The notes under the pieces: model-generated
What the model was told of the DNA's origin: nothing
Databases searched by the model: none
The model's input: only the letters and a program-made list of their open reading frames with translations
Shown: piece after piece, positions 33,975 through 43,104 of the stretch
How positions within the stretch are numbered: the first letter of the stretch is position 1
Layout: each line of letters opens with the position of its first letter
Assembly: GCF_001017435.1 (NCBI RefSeq)
Contig: NZ_CP011371.1
Coordinates: forward strand, 4,836,001 to 4,900,000
Direction: 5' to 3'
DNA length: 64,000 nucleotides
From: Caldimonas brevitalea
GTDB lineage: Bacteria > Pseudomonadota > Gammaproteobacteria > Burkholderiales > Burkholderiaceae_C
Made by a program: the position numbers and the translations under genes

Positions 33975-34873
33975 GAGCGGCGCCCGGCTTGATTTCCATG
34001 CCATAGGTCTGAGATCACGGAGAGGACAGCCCTGAGCATCGGGCTGTCCCGCTCAGACTTGAGATATACAAGGTTGAGATGGCTCACTTCCACACCCGGG
34101 CCCCAGATGACCAACTTCCCCGCAGTCTCCGCAGCAATGGCAAGGTCCTCGCGAAGAAGAGTCAATCCGACGCCGGTGTGCACAAGGTCAACCAAAGTAT
34201 TTTCTTGGTCCGCTTCGATAACAGTCCGCGGAGCGACGCCGTTTCTCGCGAACATGTCCGAAGCGATCTGACGAAACGAGCATTTCGCCGGTGTCGTGAT
34301 CCAAGGGTAGGTGGCAACGTCCTTCCAGGTGGCTTTTTGAATATCGTGCTGAAGTTGCATCGGGCCAACGACGCGCAACGTAATCGGAGCAACGGGAATG
34401 AATTCCAAATCAGGATGTGGTACTTCGCCGATGATGTACCCGGCGTTGATGGCCCTCTCCAGCACCCTGTCAACGATAAAACCCGAAATGCTGTGCGAAA
34501 GCGCAAGCCTGAGCTCTGGATACCGCTCCAAGATCAACGTCAAGAATTGACTCAACCTCAGCACTGAGGGTTCCGATATCGTCCCCAGCTTGAATTCACC
34601 TCGTACACCGTTGCCGTTGAAGGATTTAGCAGTGCGCTTTACGTTTTCCGCTGCCGAAAGTGCTTTGCTGGCCTCTTCTATTATGACCTTCCCCTCTTCC
34701 GTCAGGACCATGCCGCGCGGCGTTCTATCGAACAGTCGCAAATCGAGCTCTTCCTCGAGGCTCTTCAATTGGGCACTGACGGCAGGTTGGCTAAGGCACA
34801 GTTTGTCTGCAGCGAGAGTCAAGCTTCGCTCTTGCGCTATCACGACAAAAGTCCGGAGGTGCTGAAAATTCAT
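33938..34873 (-). CDS. LysR-family transcriptional regulator
   Basis: About 311 residues. The helix-turn-helix is clear (MNFQHLRTFVVIAQERSLTL, AADKLCLSQPAVSAQLKSLE), and a periplasmic-binding-protein-like effector domain follows. It is transcribed towards the EamA gene and diverges, with a 70-bp gap, from the small gene at 34943. LysR regulators usually control the divergent neighbour, and this one may control the whole island. The ATG ending at 34873 is preferred over an upstream GTG. Confidence 0.9.
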   Translation of the reverse strand: MNFQHLRTFVVIAQERSLTLAADKLCLSQPAVSAQLKSLEEELDLRLFDRTPRGMVLTEEGKVIIEEASKALSAAENVKRTAKSFNGNGVRGEFKLGTISEPSVLRLSQFLTLILERYPELRLALSHSISGFIVDRVLERAINAGYIIGEVPHPDLEFIPVAPITLRVVGPMQLQHDIQKATWKDVATYPWITTPAKCSFRQIASDMFARNGVAPRTVIEADQENTLVDLVHTGVGLTLLREDLAIAAETAGKLVIWGPGVEVSHLNLVYLKSERDSPMLRAVLSVISDLWHGNQAGRRSHAARLAVSPTI

Positions 34874-34942
34874 CGCTAACACTCTTTAACGATCATTTTT
34901 TGCAGGATCAAGTTTTTCCCACTTAACCACTGAGGGAGTTCT

Positions 34943-35383
34943 ATGACTACGGAAATCACCAGCCATCAGAAGTATTTCAATGCATTCATGGGACGCTGGG
35001 AAGGCCTGAGCAAGACATTCGACGAGAACGGCGCTCTTCTGGAATCGACTGCGGTGCACATGGACATTGCGTGGCTAGATTCAGAGACATTTGAGCAAGT
35101 CGAACACATCGAACGCCTGTATCAGGTGGGCGAGGTGACGCTCAAATCGAGGATCCGCGTCTCAGAGAAGATCGCACGGGCGAAGACCGACCATCTCGAT
35201 TTGCAGGCGACGGCGCTATCCGCTGGAGTATTCTTTTTCCGCGTAGAGAGTGGAGTTTCAAAAACAACCCTTCATAACACTCACGTCTTTCTAGACCACA
35301 ATACCAGGCGCGTGGTCACGCACAAAATCAAGGATGGGAAGACATTCGTCTTTCAGGTGCAAGACTTCAACCGGATCGACTGA
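34943..35383 (+). CDS. Small protein, possibly calycin-like, of unknown function
   Basis: A 146-residue soluble protein with GGGAG before the ATG. It opens HQKYFNAFMGRWEGLSKTFD, and alternating strand-like segments follow (EHIERLYQVGEVTLKSRIRV, AGVFFFRVESG). The GRWEG start recalls lipocalin/nitrobindin-type small-molecule-binding barrels (DUF3598-like), but the match is loose. Divergent from the LysR gene, it may be its direct target and a binding or processing partner of the island's product. Confidence 0.65.
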   Translation: MTTEITSHQKYFNAFMGRWEGLSKTFDENGALLESTAVHMDIAWLDSETFEQVEHIERLYQVGEVTLKSRIRVSEKIARAKTDHLDLQATALSAGVFFFRVESGVSKTTLHNTHVFLDHNTRRVVTHKIKDGKTFVFQVQDFNRID

Positions 35384-36034
35384 CTGACGCCGTTGCACCC
35401 CCGCTGCTAGCATGGCGCCTCGCGAGAGGCGGCTCGTCCTCCGATGGACTGCCTCCCCGCATGCCGCAAGTGAGAATGCGGCGCCCTCCGTGATTCGCAA
35501 ACGTGAAGCCTTGCCCGTCCTGGGCTTGAGGAGTTGGGCTCTCGCGTGGTTCCGCCTGGACGGTGCCGGCATTTTTCTCCTCATGTTTATGAATTCGTAA
35601 GCGCACGTAGCGCCTTGCCCAGAGTACTCAAGCACGCCGGCACCGGCCAGCTGTAAGACCTACCAGAAGCGTGCGGTGCCGCCTGAGACGGCTGAGACCT
35701 CCCATCCGAGCCACTCCATCAAATCGAGGAGCGATGCATGAGGGGCGAACACGACCGCGTCGATCCACCCGACGCGGTGCGCCACCACCTGTTGCCTCAC
35801 GTGCCGCGAGCTTGCCTGCAGAGCGTTCCCGCCGCAGGCCACGAGCTCCTGACGCGGTCGCGCGTGCGCTGGGTGAGATCGCCGCAGCCTCCGAGGCCTT
35901 GTTGCCCTCGAATCGCAAGCCGGGTGCGCCGGCGGCGTAGCGACCCACCGGGCAGGAAGGGCGCCGTGGCGGGGTTCGCCGTCGAGCACGGCCGGACACG
36001 CGCACACGGCGGCGTCCCTGCAGAATCCGCCCGC
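35384..36034. other. Intergenic stretch, no gene recognised
   Basis: About 650 bases. Open frames on the minus strand (for example KPRTGKASRLRITEGAAFSL) look protein-like but lack start signals and a known family. The AraC frame is open upstream of its chosen start, but that part has no conserved sequence. Confidence 0.4.
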
Positions 36035-37000
36035 ATGGCCCCCGTCCTCCGTCACCTCCGTGTCCCGCCCTTGCCGCGTATCGAGCGTAACGGCGAGCTG
36101 ATCGCCCGGGCGCTCGTGCACATCGAGACCCACCTCGACGAGCTGCTCGACGCCAGCACGCTGGCCGATCACGCCGCGATGTCGCGCCACCACTTCCACC
36201 GCATGTTCCGGGCGTACGTCGGCTGCAGCGTTGCCGCGTATGTCACCTGGCGTCGCCTGCAGCGCGCTTGCGCGCTGCTCGCCAGCGGCCGCGAGCCCGT
36301 GCTCGACATCGCGCTGGCGGTCGGCTACGAGTCGGCGCAGGCGCTCGCGAAGGCCTTGCGCCGTGAACTGGGCACCACCGCGACCGCGGTGCGCAACGGC
36401 GACGCGGGGCCGTGGTCCGACCTGTTGTCCCCGGGGCGCTGGCCCCGCTTCCAACCACACCGCCAAGGAGATCCGATCATGCAGCCCACCCGCCACGCAA
36501 CCTTGCCCGAGGGCATCGTCGCCCTCACCGCCACCGCGCGAGGTATGGTCGACCACCAGATGACCCGCTCGGCCCAGCAGGCCTTCGGCGAGCTCTATCC
36601 CGCGGTGGCCGCGCGGGGGCTGCTGCCACAGGTGTCCAGCATCATCAGCATCGTCCCGGACGAACCCAAGGGGCCGGACGATCCGCACTGCCGCTATGTG
36701 GGCGGTTTCGTGTTCGGCCATTCGATGCTCGACGGCACCGGCACCTGCCGGCAGCCCGAGCTGCCGCTCACCGGCACGCTGGCGTGGCAGCCCCTGCAGC
36801 CCGGCCGCTATGCCGTCTTCACCCACCGTGGCCCCTACAGCGGCCTGCAGCACACCTGGGCCGCGATCTACCGCGACTGGCTGCCGGCGTCGGGCGAGCA
36901 ACTGCGCGACGCGCCGCCGCTGGAACTGTGCATCAACACGCCGCAGACCGCCGCCCCGGAAGACCTGCACACCGAGATCTGGATTCCGGTGGAGGCGTGA
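36035..37000 (+). CDS. AraC-family regulator with GyrI-like effector domain
   Basis: About 321 residues. The N-terminal AraC DNA-binding domain (IETHLDELLDASTLADHAAM, SRHHFHRMFRAYVG, then VLDIALAVGYESAQALAKAL) comes first. A complete GyrI-like small-molecule-binding domain follows, from about residue 155 (LPEGIVALTATARGMVDHQM) to LHTEIWIPVEA. This layout matches the Rob/SoxS-like multidrug-sensing branch. Start set at the ATG directly before the conserved region; no strong ribosome binding site is seen. No clear target is adjacent. Confidence 0.88.
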   Translation: MAPVLRHLRVPPLPRIERNGELIARALVHIETHLDELLDASTLADHAAMSRHHFHRMFRAYVGCSVAAYVTWRRLQRACALLASGREPVLDIALAVGYESAQALAKALRRELGTTATAVRNGDAGPWSDLLSPGRWPRFQPHRQGDPIMQPTRHATLPEGIVALTATARGMVDHQMTRSAQQAFGELYPAVAARGLLPQVSSIISIVPDEPKGPDDPHCRYVGGFVFGHSMLDGTGTCRQPELPLTGTLAWQPLQPGRYAVFTHRGPYSGLQHTWAAIYRDWLPASGEQLRDAPPLELCINTPQTAAPEDLHTEIWIPVEA

Positions 37001-37124
37001 ACGGCGGAGGCGGCCCGCGCCGCCGCCCTGGTCCATGCACTGAGCGTCAAGCGGCAGGGTAGCGGTCAACGGTGCGACGGCAACCGGTACGCACGCCGCA
37101 CGCCCTCCGCTTCTCACCCTACCT

Positions 37125-37694
37125 TCAAGCGCACCGTTGGCCAGGCGCCGCCTGGCTTGCGTACATCACGTCAGACCGGAGCACGTACTTCACTCCCCTC
37201 GCCATCTTCGCCCCCTGATGCCGGAGGCGATGGGGAAAGACCAGCGCCCTTCCCTGCACCGGACGGACCGAGTCCCACCCAAAATCGGTACTGCCGCCCT
37301 CGAAATCGGCGTTCAGGTAGATCATGAACGTCAGCAAACTCTCTTCTTCCGGACTGATCCGCACGGTCCCGTCCTGGTGCCATGTGAACTTCTGCTCCGG
37401 GCCGTAGCGGTAGTAGCGCCAGCGCGGGTTCAGTCCTGACAACCGCCAACCGTCCAGCTCTGCCGGCAAGCACGGCTTGGCCCGCTCATACACCTTTAGG
37501 GCGAGCTCGTTGTCGTCAAAGATGATGCGATCGTTGTTGCGCGCTTCCTTGTACAGCCGATCTCCGTCGTCGGTTTGTATGGCGGCTTCCGAATAGCCCA
37601 TGGCTTCACTGCGCACGATCAACGCGGTGCATTCTTCTGGTGAAAGGAAGCCATCGATGGTGAGGACGCCTGCACCGAGGCGAGTAACTTGCAT
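37125..37694 (-). CDS. 2OG-Fe(II) oxygenase, prolyl-4-hydroxylase-like
   Basis: About 189 residues forming a double-stranded beta-helix dioxygenase. Iron ligands: His106 and Asp108 in WHQDGT and His159 in RLRHQG; Arg173 in YVLRSD probably binds 2-oxoglutarate. The region RYYRYGPEQKFTWHQDG fits the P4Hc family. The substrate may be a protein prolyl residue or a small molecule. Start taken at the ATG before MQVTRLGAGVLTIDG. It is monocistronic. Confidence 0.85.
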   Translation of the reverse strand: MQVTRLGAGVLTIDGFLSPEECTALIVRSEAMGYSEAAIQTDDGDRLYKEARNNDRIIFDDNELALKVYERAKPCLPAELDGWRLSGLNPRWRYYRYGPEQKFTWHQDGTVRISPEEESLLTFMIYLNADFEGGSTDFGWDSVRPVQGRALVFPHRLRHQGAKMARGVKYVLRSDVMYASQAAPGQRCA

Positions 37695-37878
37695 GATCTT
37701 CTGGATGAGCCGACAAAGAGGACGTGGTTTGCACACGGCACACGCTCGGGCCAAAGGAGGTTGGTCTCGCGCCCCCTCCTCGGCCGGCTAAACGCTACCG
37801 CAAGATTGTACGAACCGATCTGCAAGCAGCGAGGCCATCGACGGTCAGCGATCTTCGTCGGAGGTTGAGAGACATCAG

Positions 37879-38268
37879 TTACCCGAGCCGCGCAACGTAC
37901 CGCGCATAGCCCGCGCCTTCAGAGTTGACGTAGAGGATGGGCCGTCCCGGCGCCGCGATCTCCAGACACAGGAAGCCGCCGCCCACCGCGCCCCCTTCCT
38001 GGATCAGCCACTCGCGTCGCTTGAGGAGATCGCTGGCGAACTCGTCAAACTCGGCGGCGGTCATTTCATGCGTGTCGGTCACGTAGACCCACTGAAGGTC
38101 ACCGTCCTTGACGTCGTGAAGGGTGCCGGGCTGGCGCGCAAACGGCAGCGGGATACCCAGCTCGGTGACCTCGAAACGTTGGCCGTTGAACATGACGGAC
38201 CGGTGGGTCCGGGCGATGCTGATCGTCACCGCGTCTTGAGAAATCGTGATGTCCATCGTTGTGTTCAT
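37879..38268 (-). CDS. Conserved hypothetical protein
   Basis: About 129 residues, no signal peptide or membrane segment. Beta-rich first half (ITISQDAVTISIARTHRSVM), an aromatic WVYVTDTHEMTAAEFDEFA stretch and a final LCLEIAAPGRPILYVNSEG. No family recognised. Three ATGs lie close together (ending 38280, 38268 and 38256); AGGA suits the last best, so the true protein may be four residues shorter. Confidence 0.55.
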   Translation of the reverse strand: MNTTMDITISQDAVTISIARTHRSVMFNGQRFEVTELGIPLPFARQPGTLHDVKDGDLQWVYVTDTHEMTAAEFDEFASDLLKRREWLIQEGGAVGGGFLCLEIAAPGRPILYVNSEGAGYARYVARLG

Positions 38269-39416
38269 CCTGCGAGTCATCGTGGCAATCCGAGCGGGTG
38301 GCGAACCGTCGGGGCGACGAGGAAGTTATGGGGTTGGCTTGGGGAGGTTGATCGTGATGGGCTGCACGAGGGCCGCTGTCTGCGACGGAAGCGCGCTCAC
38401 GGGGCGTCGCCTTGAGGTGTTCGAGTTCCCTGCTCCCGTGCGGCTTCGGTCAGGAGGAGGTCGAACGCCTTGAACGGGTCGAAGACACGCTCTGCGACCT
38501 ATCCCACCCTAAGGCGACAGCGTGGGCAGCGGCCGCAGAACACCTCGAGCCATCGGATCGACCAGACCTCTATCGACGAGGACCGGCAGCGCCGCGGGGG
38601 GCGCCTATGACGTGAGGAGGAATCCATTCAATGAAGCCGTCTCTGTCGTCCATTGCGTACTCAAGGATCAGGTGGTGTGCATCGCGCAACGGTGTCTGGC
38701 TCACGGCAAGTCCTTGAAGGTGAATCAAGCAGGGTCACCTGGGCGGCAGCCCTCGCGTCATGAATCTCTCTACCAGGCCAGGAAGCAACTCTCCCGTCCT
38801 CCGGGTCGGCATGCGTTAGATGTCGCGACTTCAAGTCGTCTTCCGGAGGAGGCCAGGGCAACGTGCTCGGTCGCCTTCAGATGGAGGCTCGGAACTTGTT
38901 GCATCGCGTGCTCGCCAGCGCCTGCACCTTCATGCCGGTGCCATCGGTCACCTTGTCTCACAAGGAAGGCCTTCACCATGACCGGCGTGTCGCTCGCCGC
39001 CGCCCAGCGCCACGTCCGTGCGCAAGTTCCGGGAATTCTTGGCGCCCGCAGGCCGCGCGTCGAGTCCGCGAGGGGCCTGCCAGCCGCCCGCCCCCCGCGC
39101 GTCCAAAAAACCCTTACACGGCGGCCCGCCGCAGTGACAGCCCGCACCAAGCTGCGCTGATGTTGCCCAAACCCGATCGCGCCCAAAATTCTTCCTGTCG
39201 CAACGAGCATTCGACGCACAGACGCCAGTCTGTCACCGCTCGCTTTGCGGGGTAGAGGCAGTCCTGACATCACGTCGCATCGACACCGCTCGATGCCATT
39301 GCCTGAAACGCGTTCCCCCGCTGTTCCCGCCTGCTCTGCCTGTCCGGTCGTTGACCGGCGGGCCGAGCGGCACCTTCGGAAACACCGTCGAAAACGCTGC
39401 TCAGGAAATCAAGATC
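38269..39416. other. Long intergenic stretch, no confident gene
   Basis: About 1,150 bases. A short frame from ATG 38978 to 39160 (60 residues, MTGVSLAAAQRHVRAQVPG) has AAGGAAGG ahead of it but an Arg-rich, unstructured composition, so it is not annotated. Nothing else is recognisable. The promoter of the glycosidase lipoprotein should lie in the last 150 bases. Confidence 0.45.
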
Positions 39417-41354
39417 ATGTCTGCTCTCAAGCAAGGTTGGCTCCCCGTTCTTACCGCTGTCTGTGCTGCCCTGTTGACCGCCTGCGGCGGTGGTGGTGGT
39501 GGTGGTGATGAGGGTGCTGAAAACACCGAACAAAGCGCGACCGCCGATCTGCCGGCGCTCGTGTCCGAGGCCCCCGACACCGGCGTGTCGACCGAGGAGC
39601 TGTCGGCCGAGACCCCCGAAGCCGGCGAACGCGCCACCGCGATGGCCGTCTCGAGCAGCGTGCTCAGCCTGCCGGCCCAGGGCGGCAGCTCGGTGCAGAG
39701 CACCCGGCTGGTGACGTCCTCGATGAACGACGCCTACTCCTACACCGCCCCCGGCTGGAAGCTGAACCTGTGGGGCTCGCCGGTGGCCACCGCCGACGCC
39801 GGCCGCGAAACCCGGGCCGGCTACGTCCGCAGCGGCGCCTCGCAGCGCTTTCGGATGACCAGCAAGACCAATGGCGACGCCCACCTGACCTACCCGTATG
39901 CCTTCGCCCGCGGCAAGACCTACCGCTCGACCCTGTGGGTGCGCAGCGACGTGGCCACCAGCGTGACGGTGCAGATGCGCCGCGACGCGCCGCCCTGGGA
40001 CGCCTTCGGCACCAAGACCGTCCAGGCCAACTCGACCTGGCAAAAGGTCGAGATCACCGGCACCTACCCCGGCACCACCACCGGCACGCTGCGCGTCGCC
40101 TCGGGCACCCCCGGCGCGAACCTGTGGATCGACGACGTCACCATCGAACAGCTGGAGTTCAACGACCTGGCCCCGTTCAGCACCGCGCCGATCCCCGACA
40201 CGCTGTTCGGCATGCACGTGAACAAGCTGGGCCGCCACCAGAACTACCCGCAAGTGGGCCACCACGTGGTGCGGCTGTGGAACACCGGCACCACCTGGCG
40301 TGACCTGGAGCCGAGCCGCGGCGTGTGGTCGTGGGCGAGCGGCGGCGGCGGCGGCAAGCGCCTGGACATGTACGTCGACTTCGTCAAGCGCAACGACCCG
40401 AACGCGGCCATCCTGTACACGCTGGGCCAGACGCCGGCGTGGGCCTCCAGCACCCCCTCGGAGAAGGGCCTGTACGGCTACGGCGCGGCGGGTGCTCCGG
40501 CCAACATGAACGACTGGCGCAACTATGTGCGCGAGGTGGCACGCCGCTACGCGGGCAAGATCAAGTACTTCGAGCTGTGGAACGAGCCGGACTACCAGCC
40601 GCACTACAACGGCACGATGCAGCAGATGGTCGAGATGGCGCGTATCGCCCACGAGGAAGTGAAGGCGGTCGACCCGACCAACGTGCTGGTGTCGCCCGGT
40701 GTCACGAGCGGCCAGGGCATGGGCTTTTTGAACAACTTCCTGGCCGCCGGCGGCGGTGCCCACGTCGACAACATCGGCTACCACTGGTACTTCAGCACCT
40801 CGCCCGAGAAGCTGGCCCCGATGATCGGCAACGTGCGCCAGATGATGAACAACTACGGCGTGGGCAACAAGCCGCTGTGGAACACGGAAGGTGCGCCGGG
40901 TTGCGATGCGCTGACCACCACCTGCGCCACCTTCGTGCCGACGCAGCAGCAAGTGCGCTCGTCGACGGCGCGTGCGCTGATGATCATGTGGGCCAAGGGG
41001 GTGAGCAACTTCAACTACCACATCTGGGAAAGCGGTGACGCGCTGGCGCGCATGGTGGAAGACGACTTCCGCACGCCGACCGAAGCGTCGACGTCTTACT
41101 CGACGATGGTGAGCTGGATGCGCGGGGCCCGACTGCTGGACGCGTATGCGTTGAACGGCCAGGTCTATGTGTTCAAGCTGCAGCGTGGCACCGAGTACCA
41201 GTATGTGCTGTGGTCGACGGTGGAAGGCCAGCAGGTGCAACTGCCGGACGCCTGGACGGTGTCGACGGCGGCGACGCTGCAGAACACCTCGTCTGCACTG
41301 CCCGCCTCGCGCCGGATCACCCTCGGGCTGGAGCCGGTGATGCTGCGCCGCTGA
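39417..41354 (+). CDS. Lipoprotein glycoside hydrolase (GH39/clan A-like)
   Basis: About 645 residues. Lipoprotein signal ends at LLTAC, followed by a Gly-rich tether. Residues about 95-240 look like a jelly-roll carbohydrate-binding module (CBM4/9-like: WKLNLWG, SVTVQMRRD, ANLWIDDVTIEQLEF). A clan-A (beta/alpha)8 barrel follows. The acid/base Glu390 lies in FELWNEPDY and the likely nucleophile Glu491 in WNTEGAPG. Relatives cleave xylosides, mannosides or exopolysaccharide. A strong terminator follows, so it is a single-gene unit. Confidence 0.82.
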   Translation: MSALKQGWLPVLTAVCAALLTACGGGGGGGDEGAENTEQSATADLPALVSEAPDTGVSTEELSAETPEAGERATAMAVSSSVLSLPAQGGSSVQSTRLVTSSMNDAYSYTAPGWKLNLWGSPVATADAGRETRAGYVRSGASQRFRMTSKTNGDAHLTYPYAFARGKTYRSTLWVRSDVATSVTVQMRRDAPPWDAFGTKTVQANSTWQKVEITGTYPGTTTGTLRVASGTPGANLWIDDVTIEQLEFNDLAPFSTAPIPDTLFGMHVNKLGRHQNYPQVGHHVVRLWNTGTTWRDLEPSRGVWSWASGGGGGKRLDMYVDFVKRNDPNAAILYTLGQTPAWASSTPSEKGLYGYGAAGAPANMNDWRNYVREVARRYAGKIKYFELWNEPDYQPHYNGTMQQMVEMARIAHEEVKAVDPTNVLVSPGVTSGQGMGFLNNFLAAGGGAHVDNIGYHWYFSTSPEKLAPMIGNVRQMMNNYGVGNKPLWNTEGAPGCDALTTTCATFVPTQQQVRSSTARALMIMWAKGVSNFNYHIWESGDALARMVEDDFRTPTEASTSYSTMVSWMRGARLLDAYALNGQVYVFKLQRGTEYQYVLWSTVEGQQVQLPDAWTVSTAATLQNTSSALPASRRITLGLEPVMLRR

Positions 41355-41404
41355 GCACAGTCGACCCGGTGGCTGCCCCAGCGGCAGTCGCCTGATCTTC
41401 GACA

Positions 41405-41441
41405 CGCCGCCTTGACACCGATGGGTGCAAGGCGGCGTTTT
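41405..41441 (+). terminator. Rho-independent terminator of the glycosidase gene
   Basis: CGCCGCCTTG at 41405-41414 pairs perfectly with CAAGGCGGCG at 41428-41437. An inner CACC/GGTG extends the stem, and TTTT follows. It is placed about 50 bases after the stop codon. Confidence 0.9.
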
Positions 41442-41560
41442 CTATGGGGTGTCGGGTGCCGCTTTGGCCGTCCGCTCGGTGACAGCAGAACGAACAAGTC
41501 CCGAAACGCGCAGCTCCCGCTGGCATCATCGTCGACTCCAGGCCTCACCCATCTTCATCC

Positions 41561-41965
41561 ATGAACTCATCAACCTCGTCTTGGTACGACCGGAAGGTGC
41601 TGCCTCGTCTCCTGGACTTCGCTTGCGGGCTATCACCCATCGCGGGGTTCGATTGTGTCGTCTGCACCTACACGCTCTGCAGCGTTCGAGATCCGTCCGC
41701 GGCCCTCGCGGAAATGCGCCGTGTCATTCGCCCGGGTGGAAGGCTCTTGTTCGCCGAGCACGGTCTTGCGCCAGACGCCTCCGTTCGGAAGTGGCGGCGC
41801 CGCCTCGAGCCCTGGTGGTCACGGATGGCCGGAGGCTGCCGCCTCACCCGCGACGTCCCGGCACTGCTGAAGAGCGCGGGTTTCACGCCGACCTACCAAA
41901 TGGGGTATGTCGCTCGCCCCAAGTCGCTCGCCTACAACTTCTGGGGCGATGCAACGTGCCCCTAG
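41561..41965 (+). pseudogene. Class I methyltransferase missing its SAM-binding core
   Basis: A 134-residue frame. The start (WYDRKVLPRLLDFACGLSPI) and the end (FDCVVCTYTLCSVRDPSAAL, RVIRPGGRLLFAEHGLAPD, GGCRLTRDVPALLKSAGFTP, YNFWGDA) match UbiE-type methyltransferases of about 200 residues. Between SPI and AGFD about 55-60 residues are absent, including motif I (the glycine-rich SAM loop) and motif II. The deletion is in frame. Without motif I it should not bind SAM. Confidence 0.75.
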
Positions 41966-42101
41966 TGTCCTGTCTCACGGGGACGGCCCCCGATGGCAAA
42001 CTGTTCGGCTTTGACGCCTACCGACACATCACGATGGTTCACCTCGACGGCTCGGGTACTTGGTTTGGGTCGCAACTCGTCGGCGCCCCAGTAGCGGGGC
42101 G

Positions 42102-42803
42102 ATGATCCCTTCCCAGAATGGACAGCCGATGTTCACGACCCAGTTCAAAGACCAGGGCTTTGTGTGCATTCCTCGGGTTCTCACCGACGACGAATGCAAG
42201 ACACTGACGTGGTCTACAGACCAGTTAAATGCCAGGTCCGTGGGGACCAGGTGTTTGCTGTCGCTCGTCTGGGCGCGGCATTGTGTGGCGCGCCTGCGGC
42301 AGGATCCGCGCATCTCTCAAGTTGTCCCCGCTGACTATGTTGCCGTGCAGTGCACCTACTTCGAGAAGTCCGCCTCGCGGAACTGGTTGGTGCCTGTCCA
42401 CCAGGATCTCAGCATTCCTGTCGCAGCGCGAGTCGAGGCGGCGGCGCTTGGAGGCTGGTCCGAGAAGGAAGGCGCGCTGTTTGTGCAGCCTCCGACCTCC
42501 GTGCTCGAACGCTTGATTGCCGTCCGACTGCACCTCGATGCCTGCGGCGAGCCAGACGGGCCTTTGATGGTGGTTCCAGGCACGCACACGGTGGGTCGCA
42601 TCGAGTCGGAGGACGCGGCCGACATCCGTCGCCGCGCCCCGATGACCCCTTGCCTCGCGGCTGCCGGCGATGCGCTGGTCATGCGCCCCCTGCTCCTGCA
42701 TGCCTCGTCTAAGGCGTCAGGGACAAGCTTGCGGCGGGTCTTGCACTTCTTGTTCGGGCCGCCAGTCCTACCTTTCGGGCTTCGGTGGCACCATACTGCT
42801 TGA
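42102..42803 (+). CDS. Phytanoyl-CoA dioxygenase (PhyH)-like protein
   Basis: About 233 residues. The Fe(II) ligands are in VHQDLS (His and Asp) and LLLHASSKA (distal His), with the 2OG-binding Arg in LRRVLHFLFG. The opening FKDQGFVCIPRVLTDDECK is typical of PhyH proteins. The substrate is unknown; bacterial members hydroxylate many natural products. An ATG at 42129 is an alternative start. It lies alone between the broken methyltransferase and the acyl-CoA dehydrogenase. Confidence 0.8.
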   Translation: MIPSQNGQPMFTTQFKDQGFVCIPRVLTDDECKTLTWSTDQLNARSVGTRCLLSLVWARHCVARLRQDPRISQVVPADYVAVQCTYFEKSASRNWLVPVHQDLSIPVAARVEAAALGGWSEKEGALFVQPPTSVLERLIAVRLHLDACGEPDGPLMVVPGTHTVGRIESEDAADIRRRAPMTPCLAAAGDALVMRPLLLHASSKASGTSLRRVLHFLFGPPVLPFGLRWHHTA

Positions 42804-43104
42804 GTCGCAGCATGCGTCGATGTCCGGCCGGGTTTTGCCCGCTCAGCACGCGGGTTCGAGAGACACGTCGGCTGAAAGAAACTCGCTTCTGCAGCAAAGC
42901 CGTTTGCCGACCAACACCTGCAACCGCCGTTCGCGGTGCGACGCTAGACGCTCGGCCTGCACGGCTCGGACGGCCGCAGCGGCCGATGGACTGCGAAGCA
43001 AATCCCACAGTTGCATCGCCGAAAGCAGTGAATTAAGGTCCACCCGCCGCGCCGCGCTGGACGGCGACATCTCTGCGCTCACGTCCCCCCTCACCGAGAG
43101 AAGC

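Noticed and set aside
38978..39160. A 60-residue frame with a good ribosome binding site
   Set aside because: Arg/Ala/Pro-rich sequence without secondary-structure pattern or known family; could be chance.
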